Below are positions 1 to 8,664 of a stretch of DNA of 64,000 nucleotides, in pieces. The notes under the pieces were generated by a model. That model was not told where the DNA came from and made no database searches. It saw nothing but the letters and a program-made list of their open reading frames with translations. This stretch comes from Amaranthus tricolor (Eukaryota; Streptophyta; Magnoliopsida; Caryophyllales; Amaranthaceae): contig NC_080057.1 in NCBI RefSeq assembly GCF_026212465.1, positions 15,572,987 through 15,636,986 on the forward strand, in the 5' to 3' direction. The number at the start of each line of letters is the position of its first letter. Positions within the stretch are counted from its first letter, which is position 1. Made by a program: the position numbers and the translations under genes.

Positions 1-400
1 TTTCTGGCAAGTTAGTAGGGTTGGTGTCTGCGCTAGCTATAGTCTCTTGAGTAGCCGCGACATCCATGTTAATAATAAAGTAGTAGTCGAAACTTGTAAA
101 GAATAGAGACTAAATTCATAAACAAATTCAAAGTTCTAGGCTAACATTCAAGAACAGTTTGAAGAATAACTTGAAGAAATTCGAAAAATCTGGGAAAAGT
201 TTGAATACCTTGAAGAAATTTGATGATTTGTCAGAAATTTGATAAAGATCTGTCAGAAACTTTGAAGATCTTCAAAAGATTTGTCAGAAGTTTGAAGGGA
301 TGAAGATTGTCCGAGCGTTTCTCTACTTTCTCTTTCTCGCAATTTGAAGATTTGAAGAAGTTAATGAAGATTAGGTGAAATGGAACTATTCCAACTACCC

Positions 401-408
401 TATTTATA
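401..408 (-). promoter_or_regulatory. Antisense TATA box in the LTR
   Basis: Read on the minus strand this is TATAAATA followed by GGGTAG. It lies about 330 bases upstream of the antisense start codon at 67. The same box sits at 11999-12006 in the 3' LTR, upstream of the antisense start at 11664. It is the natural candidate for the promoter of the antisense gene. Inference from motif and position only. Confidence 0.5.
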
Positions 409-940
409 GCAGCAATAAATACTTCACTTGGGACTTATAGCCTTCGAACCAATTTGTCAAAACCTAAGTGAGATTCACATAACTTGCATCAAAAAATAAA
501 GACAACAATATAAACCTTAAAAAATTGAAGACAACAATAAATACCATTACCATCAAAAAATCTAAGTAAGATTCAAATAACTAGCATACAAAAAATATGC
601 CCTAAAACACTATAAAGCTTGAAAAACTAAAAAAACGAAGAACACAACAATTTTTGTGAGTTTTGAAGAAGGAATTATATCTTAAAAAAAACGAAGCCCT
701 TAAACAATTGCATGAGTTTTGAAGAAGAAGAAGAACAACAAAAATTTTCGTGGGTTTTGAAGAAGTTAAATGTTGAAGACGAAGAAGAGGAAGAACAAGA
801 AATTTTCATTGGTTGAAGAAGAAGGTTGAAGAAGATGAAGAGAATGAGCAAATGTCGAAGTAAGGCGGGTTTTGAAAACAAATAATATATTTTCGTGGGT
901 TTTGAATCTACTGTATGAATGAAGGCGGGATTTTATCAAA

Positions 941-1073
941 AAAAATAGGGTATGTGTTGCGTTTCTTTAAGAACCGCAGCATATACCCTATTTTTTTTTT
1001 TTGCCTAATTTTTCTACTACTTTTATGCTGCGTTTTTACAACACCGCAGCATATAAGGTATTTTCCACTAGTG
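941..1073 (-). repeat. Hairpin block, probable CACTA-element terminus inside the LTR
   Basis: Two successive imperfect hairpins (941-1001 and 1023-1053) share the arm motif ATGCTGCGG/CCGCAGCAT. On the minus strand the block begins CACTAGTGGAAAATACC at 1073, which looks like a CACTA-superfamily terminus with subterminal repeats. No matching second terminus or 3-bp target duplication was found. The same block is in the 3' LTR (about 12536-12669), so it was part of the element before its last transposition. Confidence 0.4.
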
Positions 1074-1699
1074 TGCTACGGACTTATGTAGTTTGATCGA
1101 CTATGTTTGACATACTAGTAATGAAACTGTCTAGCCTAATAGTGTCAACTATTGATAATGTAGTGTAGGACATTAGTATGAACTAGGTAGAGCCTTTGCA
1201 ATACATAACAAGAAACTGAATGATAATGAGTGGGCTAGGAATACCCTACTTCTACATAAGAAGCATTGATTGAAAATAAGATTATTGTTTTTGCAGGGGT
1301 TTGTTGTTGATATATGAATCTCTTGAAATATCCTTGTTATGGTACTGTTTTTAATTAATTTATTTATTTATTAATTAAGCATCATATTACTAAAATACCC
1401 CTTGACCTTTCCGGATTGACTTTGACTTTTGGTCGATGGGCTTTCTGCTGGACTTCCCATCTTCCTTGGAAGGCTCATGACATTTTACCTTCAGAATACC
1501 TAACTTCCCTATCGTCTATCTTCTTTGGCCATCCTCCTTTTTAGGTGAATAACTGCCCACCACCTTCCACTCTTCAGTCATGCTTGGCTCTCCTTGTTTC
1601 AAGGAGAATACCTGTCCACTCTTCCCATGACCAGTCCACCTCCCACTACTCCCATGATCTTCCACCTTTCCTCTCTGAAGTAACTTCCTCCTTCAATAT

Positions 1700-1707
1700 T
1701 ATAAATA
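1700..1707 (+). promoter_or_regulatory. LTR sense TATA box
   Basis: TATAAATA followed by GGGACAACC, about 350 bases before the end of the LTR. This is the expected place for the Pol II promoter that makes the genomic RNA. The same box is at 13296-13303 in the 3' LTR. Confidence 0.65.
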
Positions 1708-2055
1708 GGGACAACCATCAGAGGGGAAGGGACATCTGAAAAACAGCCTTCCTAGTATCCTTGCTTACACTACTTCCTCAAGCCTTCCCAACCACTAGCA
1801 CGAGAACAAGCAATCTTAATCCCGACCTTCCTTCTTGCATTCATTCTACAATCTGTCATTCATTAATTTCCGATTTACGTTCTAACTTGAGCGTCGGAGG
1901 GGTTTTCCGGGAGATCACCCCTCGGACAAGGCTAACGTTATCTTGCAGGAATTCAGGTCACCTCCTATCATAAGTCGCTTCTCTTGATCACACTTCTACT
2001 TGTCTCCAGGTATTTCAAGTGTATCCCACTTCCTCGTTTCATCACCGAAACAGTT

Positions 2056-2073
2056 TGGCGCCGTCTGTGGGGA
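2056..2073 (+). other. Primer binding site of Tat-type element
   Basis: TGGCGCCGTCTGTGGGGA starts three bases after the LTR end. This is the PBS form usual in plant Tat/Athila-type Ty3/gypsy elements, where it pairs with the 3' end of a tRNA to start minus-strand DNA synthesis. Confidence 0.85.
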
Positions 2074-2088
2074 CCTATACAAAAAGTC

Positions 2089-5000
2089 ATGGCTCCCAAG
2101 AAGAACCCGACTCAAACCGCCACCGTGCATAGCACAGACACAGACACTTCAGCGGGTCACGCTAATAATCAAGCCGTGACTCGCCGTGATCTGGACATGC
2201 TAGCGCGAAATCTCACGGCCGCATTCTCTGAACAACTCCGCGCCGTCATAAACAATACCCCTACTCAACAACGGGTACTGGAAGACATGGCGAACCAAAT
2301 AAAGAACTTAGAGGAACGAATCGAGCCCCGTCAAGAGATACCAAAATCTCATGAATCTCAAGACGGGAACTCGAGGACTTCCCATTCCAGTAGACGCAAT
2401 AAAAATAGGCGGGAAAGGTCCAAAACTTACCCGCACCATAGCAAGACAGATACACGAGATGGCGAATCCAAAACCGCCACTCCAGATGCCCGAACCTTCA
2501 TAGAGAGCAAAAAGCGAAAGACGTCTGAGAGCGTCCAATCCCTGGTAGATAAAAGAAGGGAGGAAAGGAAGAAGGCACAACTCGCCGGGTCTAGCCGTCC
2601 CCTCACTCCCACCTCCATGCCGCGGAATGAGGACGACAAGAGTGTCCTTCCCGAAGAGCCCATATCATTAGTCTCTCCCCTGGCCAGAGAGATACTGAAT
2701 ACTCCCAATCCCGGGAAAATAAAGGTACCAAACATGGCTGCTTTCGATGGCACGTCATGTCCGCAGGAACATTTGACGGCGTATAAGAATCTTATGTTGT
2801 TGTATACCACCAACTCATCGTTATGGTGTAAGTTCTTTCCAACTACTCTTACAGGAGTAGCTTTGACATGGTACACCTCCCTTCCCGGAGGAAGCATCCA
2901 CAACTTTGCCCAACTAGAGGGCAAGTTCTTAGGCCACTTTATAGCCTCAAGAAGGCAGGAGAAATCAAACTTCCACCTGCTTAGTGTCACTCAATTGGAA
3001 GGAGAATCCATATCCTCATATCTTAAGAAGTTCCATGAGGCAGTGCTGGAAGTGACTGATTTGGAGGAGTCGGTTGCCCTGAACGCCCTAATCAACGGAA
3101 TGAAGGCCCAACAGCTGAAGTTCCAGTTGGTTGAAAGTCAAGTAAAGACGTATGCAGAGGCCATGAAACAATGCCAAAGTTATGTCACGGCGTCAGAGAT
3201 ATGTCAAGCACATGATCCAAAAAGGCGAAAATTTGAGAAAAAAGATGTCGGGCCCCCCCGTCAATCCTCACGAAGCAGGGAGGAGCATTCTTCAAGGAGA
3301 GAGAAGATTTACATGCCGCGTCGTCCTACGCCGCCGTCTGATATGGGACCTCCACGAGCTCGACCCGTATACGTTACAGAAGGAGAAACTAGGACGCGGA
3401 ATCTGGGAGATGGAGGAAACGACCCCTTATTCAATCGAAACAGGAGGGACATTTTCTTCGCTGTTCGAGATCAATTGCCAGCTCCACCTCCAGTTACCAC
3501 CCCCTCTGATAGGCGCAACTATAATCTGTGGTGTGATTATCACAAAGAGCACGGCCATACTCTGGCACAATGTCGCGAACTAAAGCGCATCTTGCATCAG
3601 TTGGCTAATGAGGGAAAACTGTCCAGGTTCCTCAACAGGAGAGATTATGATGCTGGAAGAGAAGGGGAAAGGAGGCCATGGCAACAGAAACGCCGATCCC
3701 CCAAGCCAAACGAAGCAAGACGCGAAAGTTCCGACACTCAAGGAACGATCAACATGATTTTTGGGGGATACACTGAGGAATATCCCACTATCCGCGCTAC
3801 AAAAAACAGCGTCCACACTTTGCTAAAAGGACCTCCCATGGCCGCGTCTAAGGGACTGGTCATGAAGTTCGATGCCACGACCTCCCAACCGCTGCAACAG
3901 CCCCATACCGACCCTCTGGTGGTCTCTCTCAAAATTGGGCAAATGAAAGTCAGATGGGTGCTGGTAGATACGGGAAGCACGGCTGATCTTGTTACAATGG
4001 AGTGCTTAAGAAAAATGAAGTTCGAGGAAAAGCACTTACAACCCCTAGACAAACCACTGGTTGGGTTTGGAGGGAGTCAGGTCATTCCGTTGGGCACGAT
4101 CATTCTCCCCGTACGGGTAGGGGAAAGAAGTGAAAGCCGGACCATGCCCATACGGTTCACAGTGGTAGATCTCAACTTCCCCTACAATGCTATCATGGGG
4201 CTCCCACTCATTAATAAGATCAAGGCTGCAATCTTTCCCCATCAACTCTTGCTGCAGTTCGAGACAGATAATGGAAAAGTTGGCATTCTCAAGGGAGACC
4301 AAGTGACGGCTCGCCAATGCCTCGTCAACACCTTGAAGCACGGGTCCTCTGAGACACGAGCAAAAAGAAAAAGGGAAGAAAATGTCCCAGCTGTCATGAG
4401 CGTGTACATGGAAAATCTCAGCACGCATGAAAGGCCTCGCCCCATAGAACGATACGAGGAAGTAGACATGTTCGAGGGGAAACAAATCAAGGTAGGGAAA
4501 GATCTTCCTAGCACGGTCAAACAGGACATAGTGGCCACCATTGCTGAGTTCCGCGACGTCTTTGCTTTTTGCACGGAAGAAATGCCTGGCATCCCTACCA
4601 GTGTCGCGTGTCATAAACTTGACATCAAACCAGGCTATAAACCCATAAAACAAAAGCTACGACATCAAGGAAGAGAGCGGACTGAGGCCGCCAAGGAGGA
4701 AGTCGAGAAGTTGTTGAGAGCCGGATTTATTACAGAATGCAAGTATTTTGAGTGGCTATCCAACGTTGTCCTGGTGAAAAAACCGAATGGCAAGTGGAGG
4801 ATGTGCGTCGACTTCACGGACCTGAATAAGGCGTGCCCTAAAGACGATTACCCACTTCCAAAGATAGATCGTCTGGTGGATTCTACAGCAGGCCATGCAT
4901 TATTAAGCTTCATGGATGCCAATGCCGGCTATCATCAGATTCCGTTGGCAATTGAAGACCAACCTCACACGGCCTTCATTACCAGCATGGGAGTCTATTG

Positions 5001-7629
5001 CTACAAGGTTATGCCCTTCGGATTAAAAAACGCGGGGGCAACTTATCAAAGGATGGTCAACAAGGTCTTCCAATCTCAGATTGGACGGAATTTAGAAGTA
5101 TATGTAGATGACATGATCACAAAAAGCAAACAAGCAAGTCAGCACGCCGCAGACTTACGAGAGACGTTCCTTACCCTTCGAAAGCACCAAATGAAACTCA
5201 ATCCTGACAAGTGTGTGTTCGGAGTTACCGGAGGGAAATGCCTGGGCTTCCTGGTAGACGAGCGAGGCATTGAGGCAAATCCCGATAAAATCCGGGCTAT
5301 ACAAAACATGAGATCTCCCACCTCAGTAAAAGAAGTACAAAAGCTCACGGGGTGCCTGGCTGCTCTTGGAAGATTTCTTTCCAAATCCGCGGATAAATGT
5401 TTACCCTTCTTCAAAACAATAAAACAACAGAAGTTCGAGTGGACAGCAGAAGCAGAAAAGTCCTTCCGCCAACTTAAAGAGCACCTGTCCACCTTGCCAA
5501 AACTAGTTTCGCCCATCAAAGGGGAGAAGCTAGTTCTATATGTCTCTGTCTCCGAATATTCGTTATCCGGAGTACTGGTTGCGGAAAGAGAAAAGAAACA
5601 GCTTCCTATATACTACATAAGTCATGCATTCCGTGGCTCGGAGGGAAACTACGGTGAAGTCGAAAAAGTCATATTCGCAATCGTCATGGCAAGCAGGAAA
5701 TTGAAGCCCTACTTTCAATCCCACCAGATCATCGTCCGGACTGATCAACCTTTAAAAAAGATTCTGGAAGGGAAAAACAAGTCAAGCCGCGTCACAGATT
5801 GGGCAAACCAGCTAGCGGATTTCGGCATCGAATATGAGCCTCGAACGGCAATCAAAGCCCAAGCTCTGGCTGACTTCATTGCTGAAAGCACTCTCCCCTA
5901 TCATCCTGAACCCAATCAGGAATGGAAGTTGTATGTAGATGGGTCCTCTACCCAATCAGCAAGTGGTGCTGGACTACTCATTGTGTCTTCCGCCGGGGTC
6001 CGTATGGAAAGGGCGGTCAGGTTCGAGTTCGCAGCATCCAACAACGAAGCCGAATATGAAGCATTATTGATGGGACTGAGAATTTGCTACGAAACGGGAG
6101 CCAAAAAATTGTCCGCCTTCTCCGACTCCAAATTGATTGTTGGACAAGTGAACGAGGAGTTCGAAGCTAAAGACGACAGCATGAAAATGTACCTGCAGCA
6201 AGTAAGGGAATTTGTTCAAAAATTCGACAAGTTCACGTTGGAGCACATTCCAAGATCCCAGAACGCCCAAGCTGATTCCTTGGCCAAGCTTGCCAGCTCA
6301 GCAGAAACATCCGCGGCTCGAGATATAATCTGGGAAGTGCTTCCTAACCCCAGCATCAACTTCATGGTCGATACCATCGACAGATCAGAAACATGGATGG
6401 AGCCATACATCGAATATTTGCGGAGTCAGACGCTTCCCCAAGATGGATGTCAGGCCAAAATGCTCCGGAAGAAAGCCAGATGGTTCGAACTCCACGAAGG
6501 AACGCTATACAAGAAGTCATATACACACCCCCTCCTGAAATGCGTATCCCCTGAAGAAGGAAACTATATCCTCCGCGAAATACACGAAGGTGGATGCGGT
6601 ATACACCAAGGAGTACGGACTGTCATTGGGAAAGTCCTTAGAAGTGGATATTATTGGCCCTCACTCCGAGAAGACGCGGAGCATTTGATCAAAAGATGTC
6701 CTGAATGTCAGTACCACTCAAAGATAGGAAGGAAGCCATCTAATTACTTGACCGCCATGCAAGCCGTCCTGCCTTTCGACAAATGGGGCATGGACCTCCT
6801 TGGCCCCTTCCCTCCGGCAAAAGGGCAACGCAAATTCATCATTGTGGCCATTGATTATTTCACAAAATATGTGGAAGCGGAAGCCCTTAGTTCAATCACG
6901 GACAAACAAGTCTGTCAGTTTATATGGAGGAATATCATCACAAGGTATGGCATCCCCCGGGTGATCATAACAGATAATGGAAGGCAGTTCGTCAGCAAGA
7001 ACACCATCGAGTACTGCAACAAGTTTAACATCCAAATCAGATTCAGTTCAGTATCCAGGCCGCAAACTAATGGTCAAGTAGAATCCGCAAACAAAGAGAT
7101 CCTGAATGGCATTAAGAAGAAGATAGAGGGGGTCAAAGGTAATTGGGATGAAGAACTACCAGGCGTCTTATGGGCAAGTCGAACAACCATCAAGGACGCA
7201 ACGGGGCATACACCTTTCTCTTTAGTATACGGATCGGAAGCCGTGCTCCCAGTTGAAATAGGCGTACCCTCTACAAGGGTCACCTACTACTCACACGACA
7301 AAAATGAGGAAGGAAAAAGAGTAAACTTAGATCTGCTGCCAGAAACAAGAGGAAACGCAATGCTGAGATCAATAGCACAAAAACAAAAGATGATCCGTAG
7401 CTTTAACCGTCATGTCAAAACCAGACGTATTCAAATTAGTGATTTAGTCCTCCGAAAAGTAGAAGCTACGGGAAAGATCGTGGAGAAAGGAAAGTTAGGG
7501 GCCAACTGGGACGGACCTTTCAGAGTCATCCACATCGTCAAACCAGGAACTTTCGAACTAGAAGACATGAAAGGGAAAAAACTACCCCGTCCATGGAATG
7601 GAGACCACTTAAAGAAATTCTTCATTTAA
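2089..7629 (+). CDS. gag-pol: Gag-Pol polyprotein, Ty3/gypsy Tat lineage, intact
   Basis: This is an uninterrupted frame of 1846 codons from the first ATG after the PBS; the frame is open for 35 codons upstream, but only through the LTR end and PBS. Order of domains: basic, charged N-terminus; retrotransposon gag core (around residues 230-370, with TWYTSLPGGSI); a Cys/His segment (CDYHKEHGHTLAQC, near 485) in place of a standard CCHC knuckle; aspartic protease with VLVDTGS near 626; reverse transcriptase from about 835 with YVDD at about 1005; RT-linked RNase H; a second, archaeal-type RNase H from about 1277 (LYVDGSS, then NNEAEYEAL and SDSKL); HHCC integrase zinc finger near 1500; integrase core with Asp in WGMDLLGPF (about 1567), TDNG (about 1627) and Glu in NGQVESANKE (about 1663). 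There is no chromodomain. All catalytic motifs are present, so it could be functional. It makes the capsid and the enzymes that copy and insert the element. Confidence 0.95.
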   Translation: MAPKKNPTQTATVHSTDTDTSAGHANNQAVTRRDLDMLARNLTAAFSEQLRAVINNTPTQQRVLEDMANQIKNLEERIEPRQEIPKSHESQDGNSRTSHSSRRNKNRRERSKTYPHHSKTDTRDGESKTATPDARTFIESKKRKTSESVQSLVDKRREERKKAQLAGSSRPLTPTSMPRNEDDKSVLPEEPISLVSPLAREILNTPNPGKIKVPNMAAFDGTSCPQEHLTAYKNLMLLYTTNSSLWCKFFPTTLTGVALTWYTSLPGGSIHNFAQLEGKFLGHFIASRRQEKSNFHLLSVTQLEGESISSYLKKFHEAVLEVTDLEESVALNALINGMKAQQLKFQLVESQVKTYAEAMKQCQSYVTASEICQAHDPKRRKFEKKDVGPPRQSSRSREEHSSRREKIYMPRRPTPPSDMGPPRARPVYVTEGETRTRNLGDGGNDPLFNRNRRDIFFAVRDQLPAPPPVTTPSDRRNYNLWCDYHKEHGHTLAQCRELKRILHQLANEGKLSRFLNRRDYDAGREGERRPWQQKRRSPKPNEARRESSDTQGTINMIFGGYTEEYPTIRATKNSVHTLLKGPPMAASKGLVMKFDATTSQPLQQPHTDPLVVSLKIGQMKVRWVLVDTGSTADLVTMECLRKMKFEEKHLQPLDKPLVGFGGSQVIPLGTIILPVRVGERSESRTMPIRFTVVDLNFPYNAIMGLPLINKIKAAIFPHQLLLQFETDNGKVGILKGDQVTARQCLVNTLKHGSSETRAKRKREENVPAVMSVYMENLSTHERPRPIERYEEVDMFEGKQIKVGKDLPSTVKQDIVATIAEFRDVFAFCTEEMPGIPTSVACHKLDIKPGYKPIKQKLRHQGRERTEAAKEEVEKLLRAGFITECKYFEWLSNVVLVKKPNGKWRMCVDFTDLNKACPKDDYPLPKIDRLVDSTAGHALLSFMDANAGYHQIPLAIEDQPHTAFITSMGVYCYKVMPFGLKNAGATYQRMVNKVFQSQIGRNLEVYVDDMITKSKQASQHAADLRETFLTLRKHQMKLNPDKCVFGVTGGKCLGFLVDERGIEANPDKIRAIQNMRSPTSVKEVQKLTGCLAALGRFLSKSADKCLPFFKTIKQQKFEWTAEAEKSFRQLKEHLSTLPKLVSPIKGEKLVLYVSVSEYSLSGVLVAEREKKQLPIYYISHAFRGSEGNYGEVEKVIFAIVMASRKLKPYFQSHQIIVRTDQPLKKILEGKNKSSRVTDWANQLADFGIEYEPRTAIKAQALADFIAESTLPYHPEPNQEWKLYVDGSSTQSASGAGLLIVSSAGVRMERAVRFEFAASNNEAEYEALLMGLRICYETGAKKLSAFSDSKLIVGQVNEEFEAKDDSMKMYLQQVREFVQKFDKFTLEHIPRSQNAQADSLAKLASSAETSAARDIIWEVLPNPSINFMVDTIDRSETWMEPYIEYLRSQTLPQDGCQAKMLRKKARWFELHEGTLYKKSYTHPLLKCVSPEEGNYILREIHEGGCGIHQGVRTVIGKVLRSGYYWPSLREDAEHLIKRCPECQYHSKIGRKPSNYLTAMQAVLPFDKWGMDLLGPFPPAKGQRKFIIVAIDYFTKYVEAEALSSITDKQVCQFIWRNIITRYGIPRVIITDNGRQFVSKNTIEYCNKFNIQIRFSSVSRPQTNGQVESANKEILNGIKKKIEGVKGNWDEELPGVLWASRTTIKDATGHTPFSLVYGSEAVLPVEIGVPSTRVTYYSHDKNEEGKRVNLDLLPETRGNAMLRSIAQKQKMIRSFNRHVKTRRIQISDLVLRKVEATGKIVEKGKLGANWDGPFRVIHIVKPGTFELEDMKGKKLPRPWNGDHLKKFFI

Positions 7630-7994
7630 TAAAATTTGCAAGGGGCAATCAGTTACTAGTATCAGTGTTAGCAACATCAATCCGCGACTACAATCCTTCC
7701 GCAACATAATTGCGTTGTAATTCAAAATTACTTCAATCATCGCTTGTATCCTTGACAATCATTAATAAACAGGTTCTATTTTCAGATTGTCCGGCTCTTA
7801 TGTTCGCAAATGTTTGGTAAAATTCTTTTGCAAATCTTATTAAATCAATAATATCCATAAGTCGGACCCTTGAGAGGGGGCCCATCATCAAATTATTTTG
7901 TCACTAACGAACTTGCTATAATTCGGACCCTTAGAATAGGGTTCCAAAACCAAAAATCATTTGAAGCATTCACCATCTGTTCGTAGCATCGACA
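7630..7994 (+). other. 3' untranslated zone after pol
   Basis: No coding potential is visible. Two degenerate forerunners of the repeat unit downstream occur near 7858 and 7918 (gtcggaccctt followed by a G-rich run), so the tandem array decays outward towards pol. Confidence 0.5.
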
Positions 7995-8430
7995 AGTCGG
8001 ACCCCCAGTTTGGGGTCCCTAGAGTTCAAAATATTCTAAGTTTTTTACGATGATGTTACCCAACCGAGACATCGATAAGTCGGACCCCCAGTTTGGGGTC
8101 CCTAAAGTTCAAAATATTCTAAGTTTCTCACGATGATGTTTCCCAACCGGGACATCGATAAGTCGGACCCCCAGTTTGGGGTCCCTAGAGTTCAAAACAT
8201 TCCAAGTTTTTCACAATGATGTTTCCCAACCGGGACATCGATAAGTCGGACCCCCAGTTTGGGGTCCCTATTGTTCAAAATATTCTAAGTTTTTTACTAT
8301 GACGCTACCCAACCGAGACATCGATAAGTCTGACCCCCAGTTTGGGGTCCCTGAGTTCAAAAGAAAATCCCAGGTCTCCCACTAAGGTAACCCGCAACCG
8401 GGACATCTACAAGTCGGACCCCCTTACTGG
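7995..8430 (+). repeat. Tandem repeat of about 83 bp, six copies, with hairpins
   Basis: Copies start at 7995, 8077, 8160, 8243, 8326 and 8411 (spacing 82-85). Each begins AAGTCGGACCCCC and, except the last, contains the palindrome GGACCCC-CAGTTT-GGGGTCC. Tandem arrays between pol and the 3' LTR are known from Tat/Ogre-type elements and are thought to seed satellite DNA. Copies 2-5 are closely similar; the last is degenerate. Confidence 0.9.
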
Positions 8431-8664
8431 AGTCTAAAGGCTGAAAATATTTCAAGTACAAATTTCCTTGATGACGTCTACGCGTGACATCGAAAAATCA
8501 CGTCTTCCAAGTATTATTCCGCAGCCTCAAAAGAGAGAAGCCACGGCTCAACGAATAAAAGCATGGATACCACAAATAAACTCCATAATCAGGAATATAT
8601 ACATCAAAATATTCAAAATACAGAGTTGAATGTTTACAAAAATCAAAATTACAAAATTGCAAGA

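Larger units (their letters stand above)
1..2052 (+). repeat. 5' LTR of Tat-type element (partial)
   Basis: This matches 11598-13648 almost base for base and ends in ..ACCGAAACA, directly before the PBS. The start of the LTR lies left of the window, so its full length exceeds 2 kb. It holds a sense TATA box (1700), an antisense TATA box (401-408 read on the minus strand), the first codons of the antisense gene (start codon complement at 65-67) and a block of hairpins at 941-1073. Open frames of 64-70 aa inside it occur identically in both LTRs and show no recognisable domain. Confidence 0.92.

Noticed and set aside
675..881. Ser/Phe-rich minus-strand frame in the LTR (also 12199-12477)
   Set aside because: It is the complement of a GAAGAA-rich tract; low complexity.
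608..1073. Complete CACTA transposon between CACTA at 608 and the terminus at 1073
   Set aside because: The two ends differ after CACTA and the flanking trinucleotides do not match.
1545..1973. 64- and 70-codon frames in the LTR, repeated identically at 13141-13569
   Set aside because: They are conserved only because LTRs are copies of each other; they overlap promoter and leader and have no recognisable domain.
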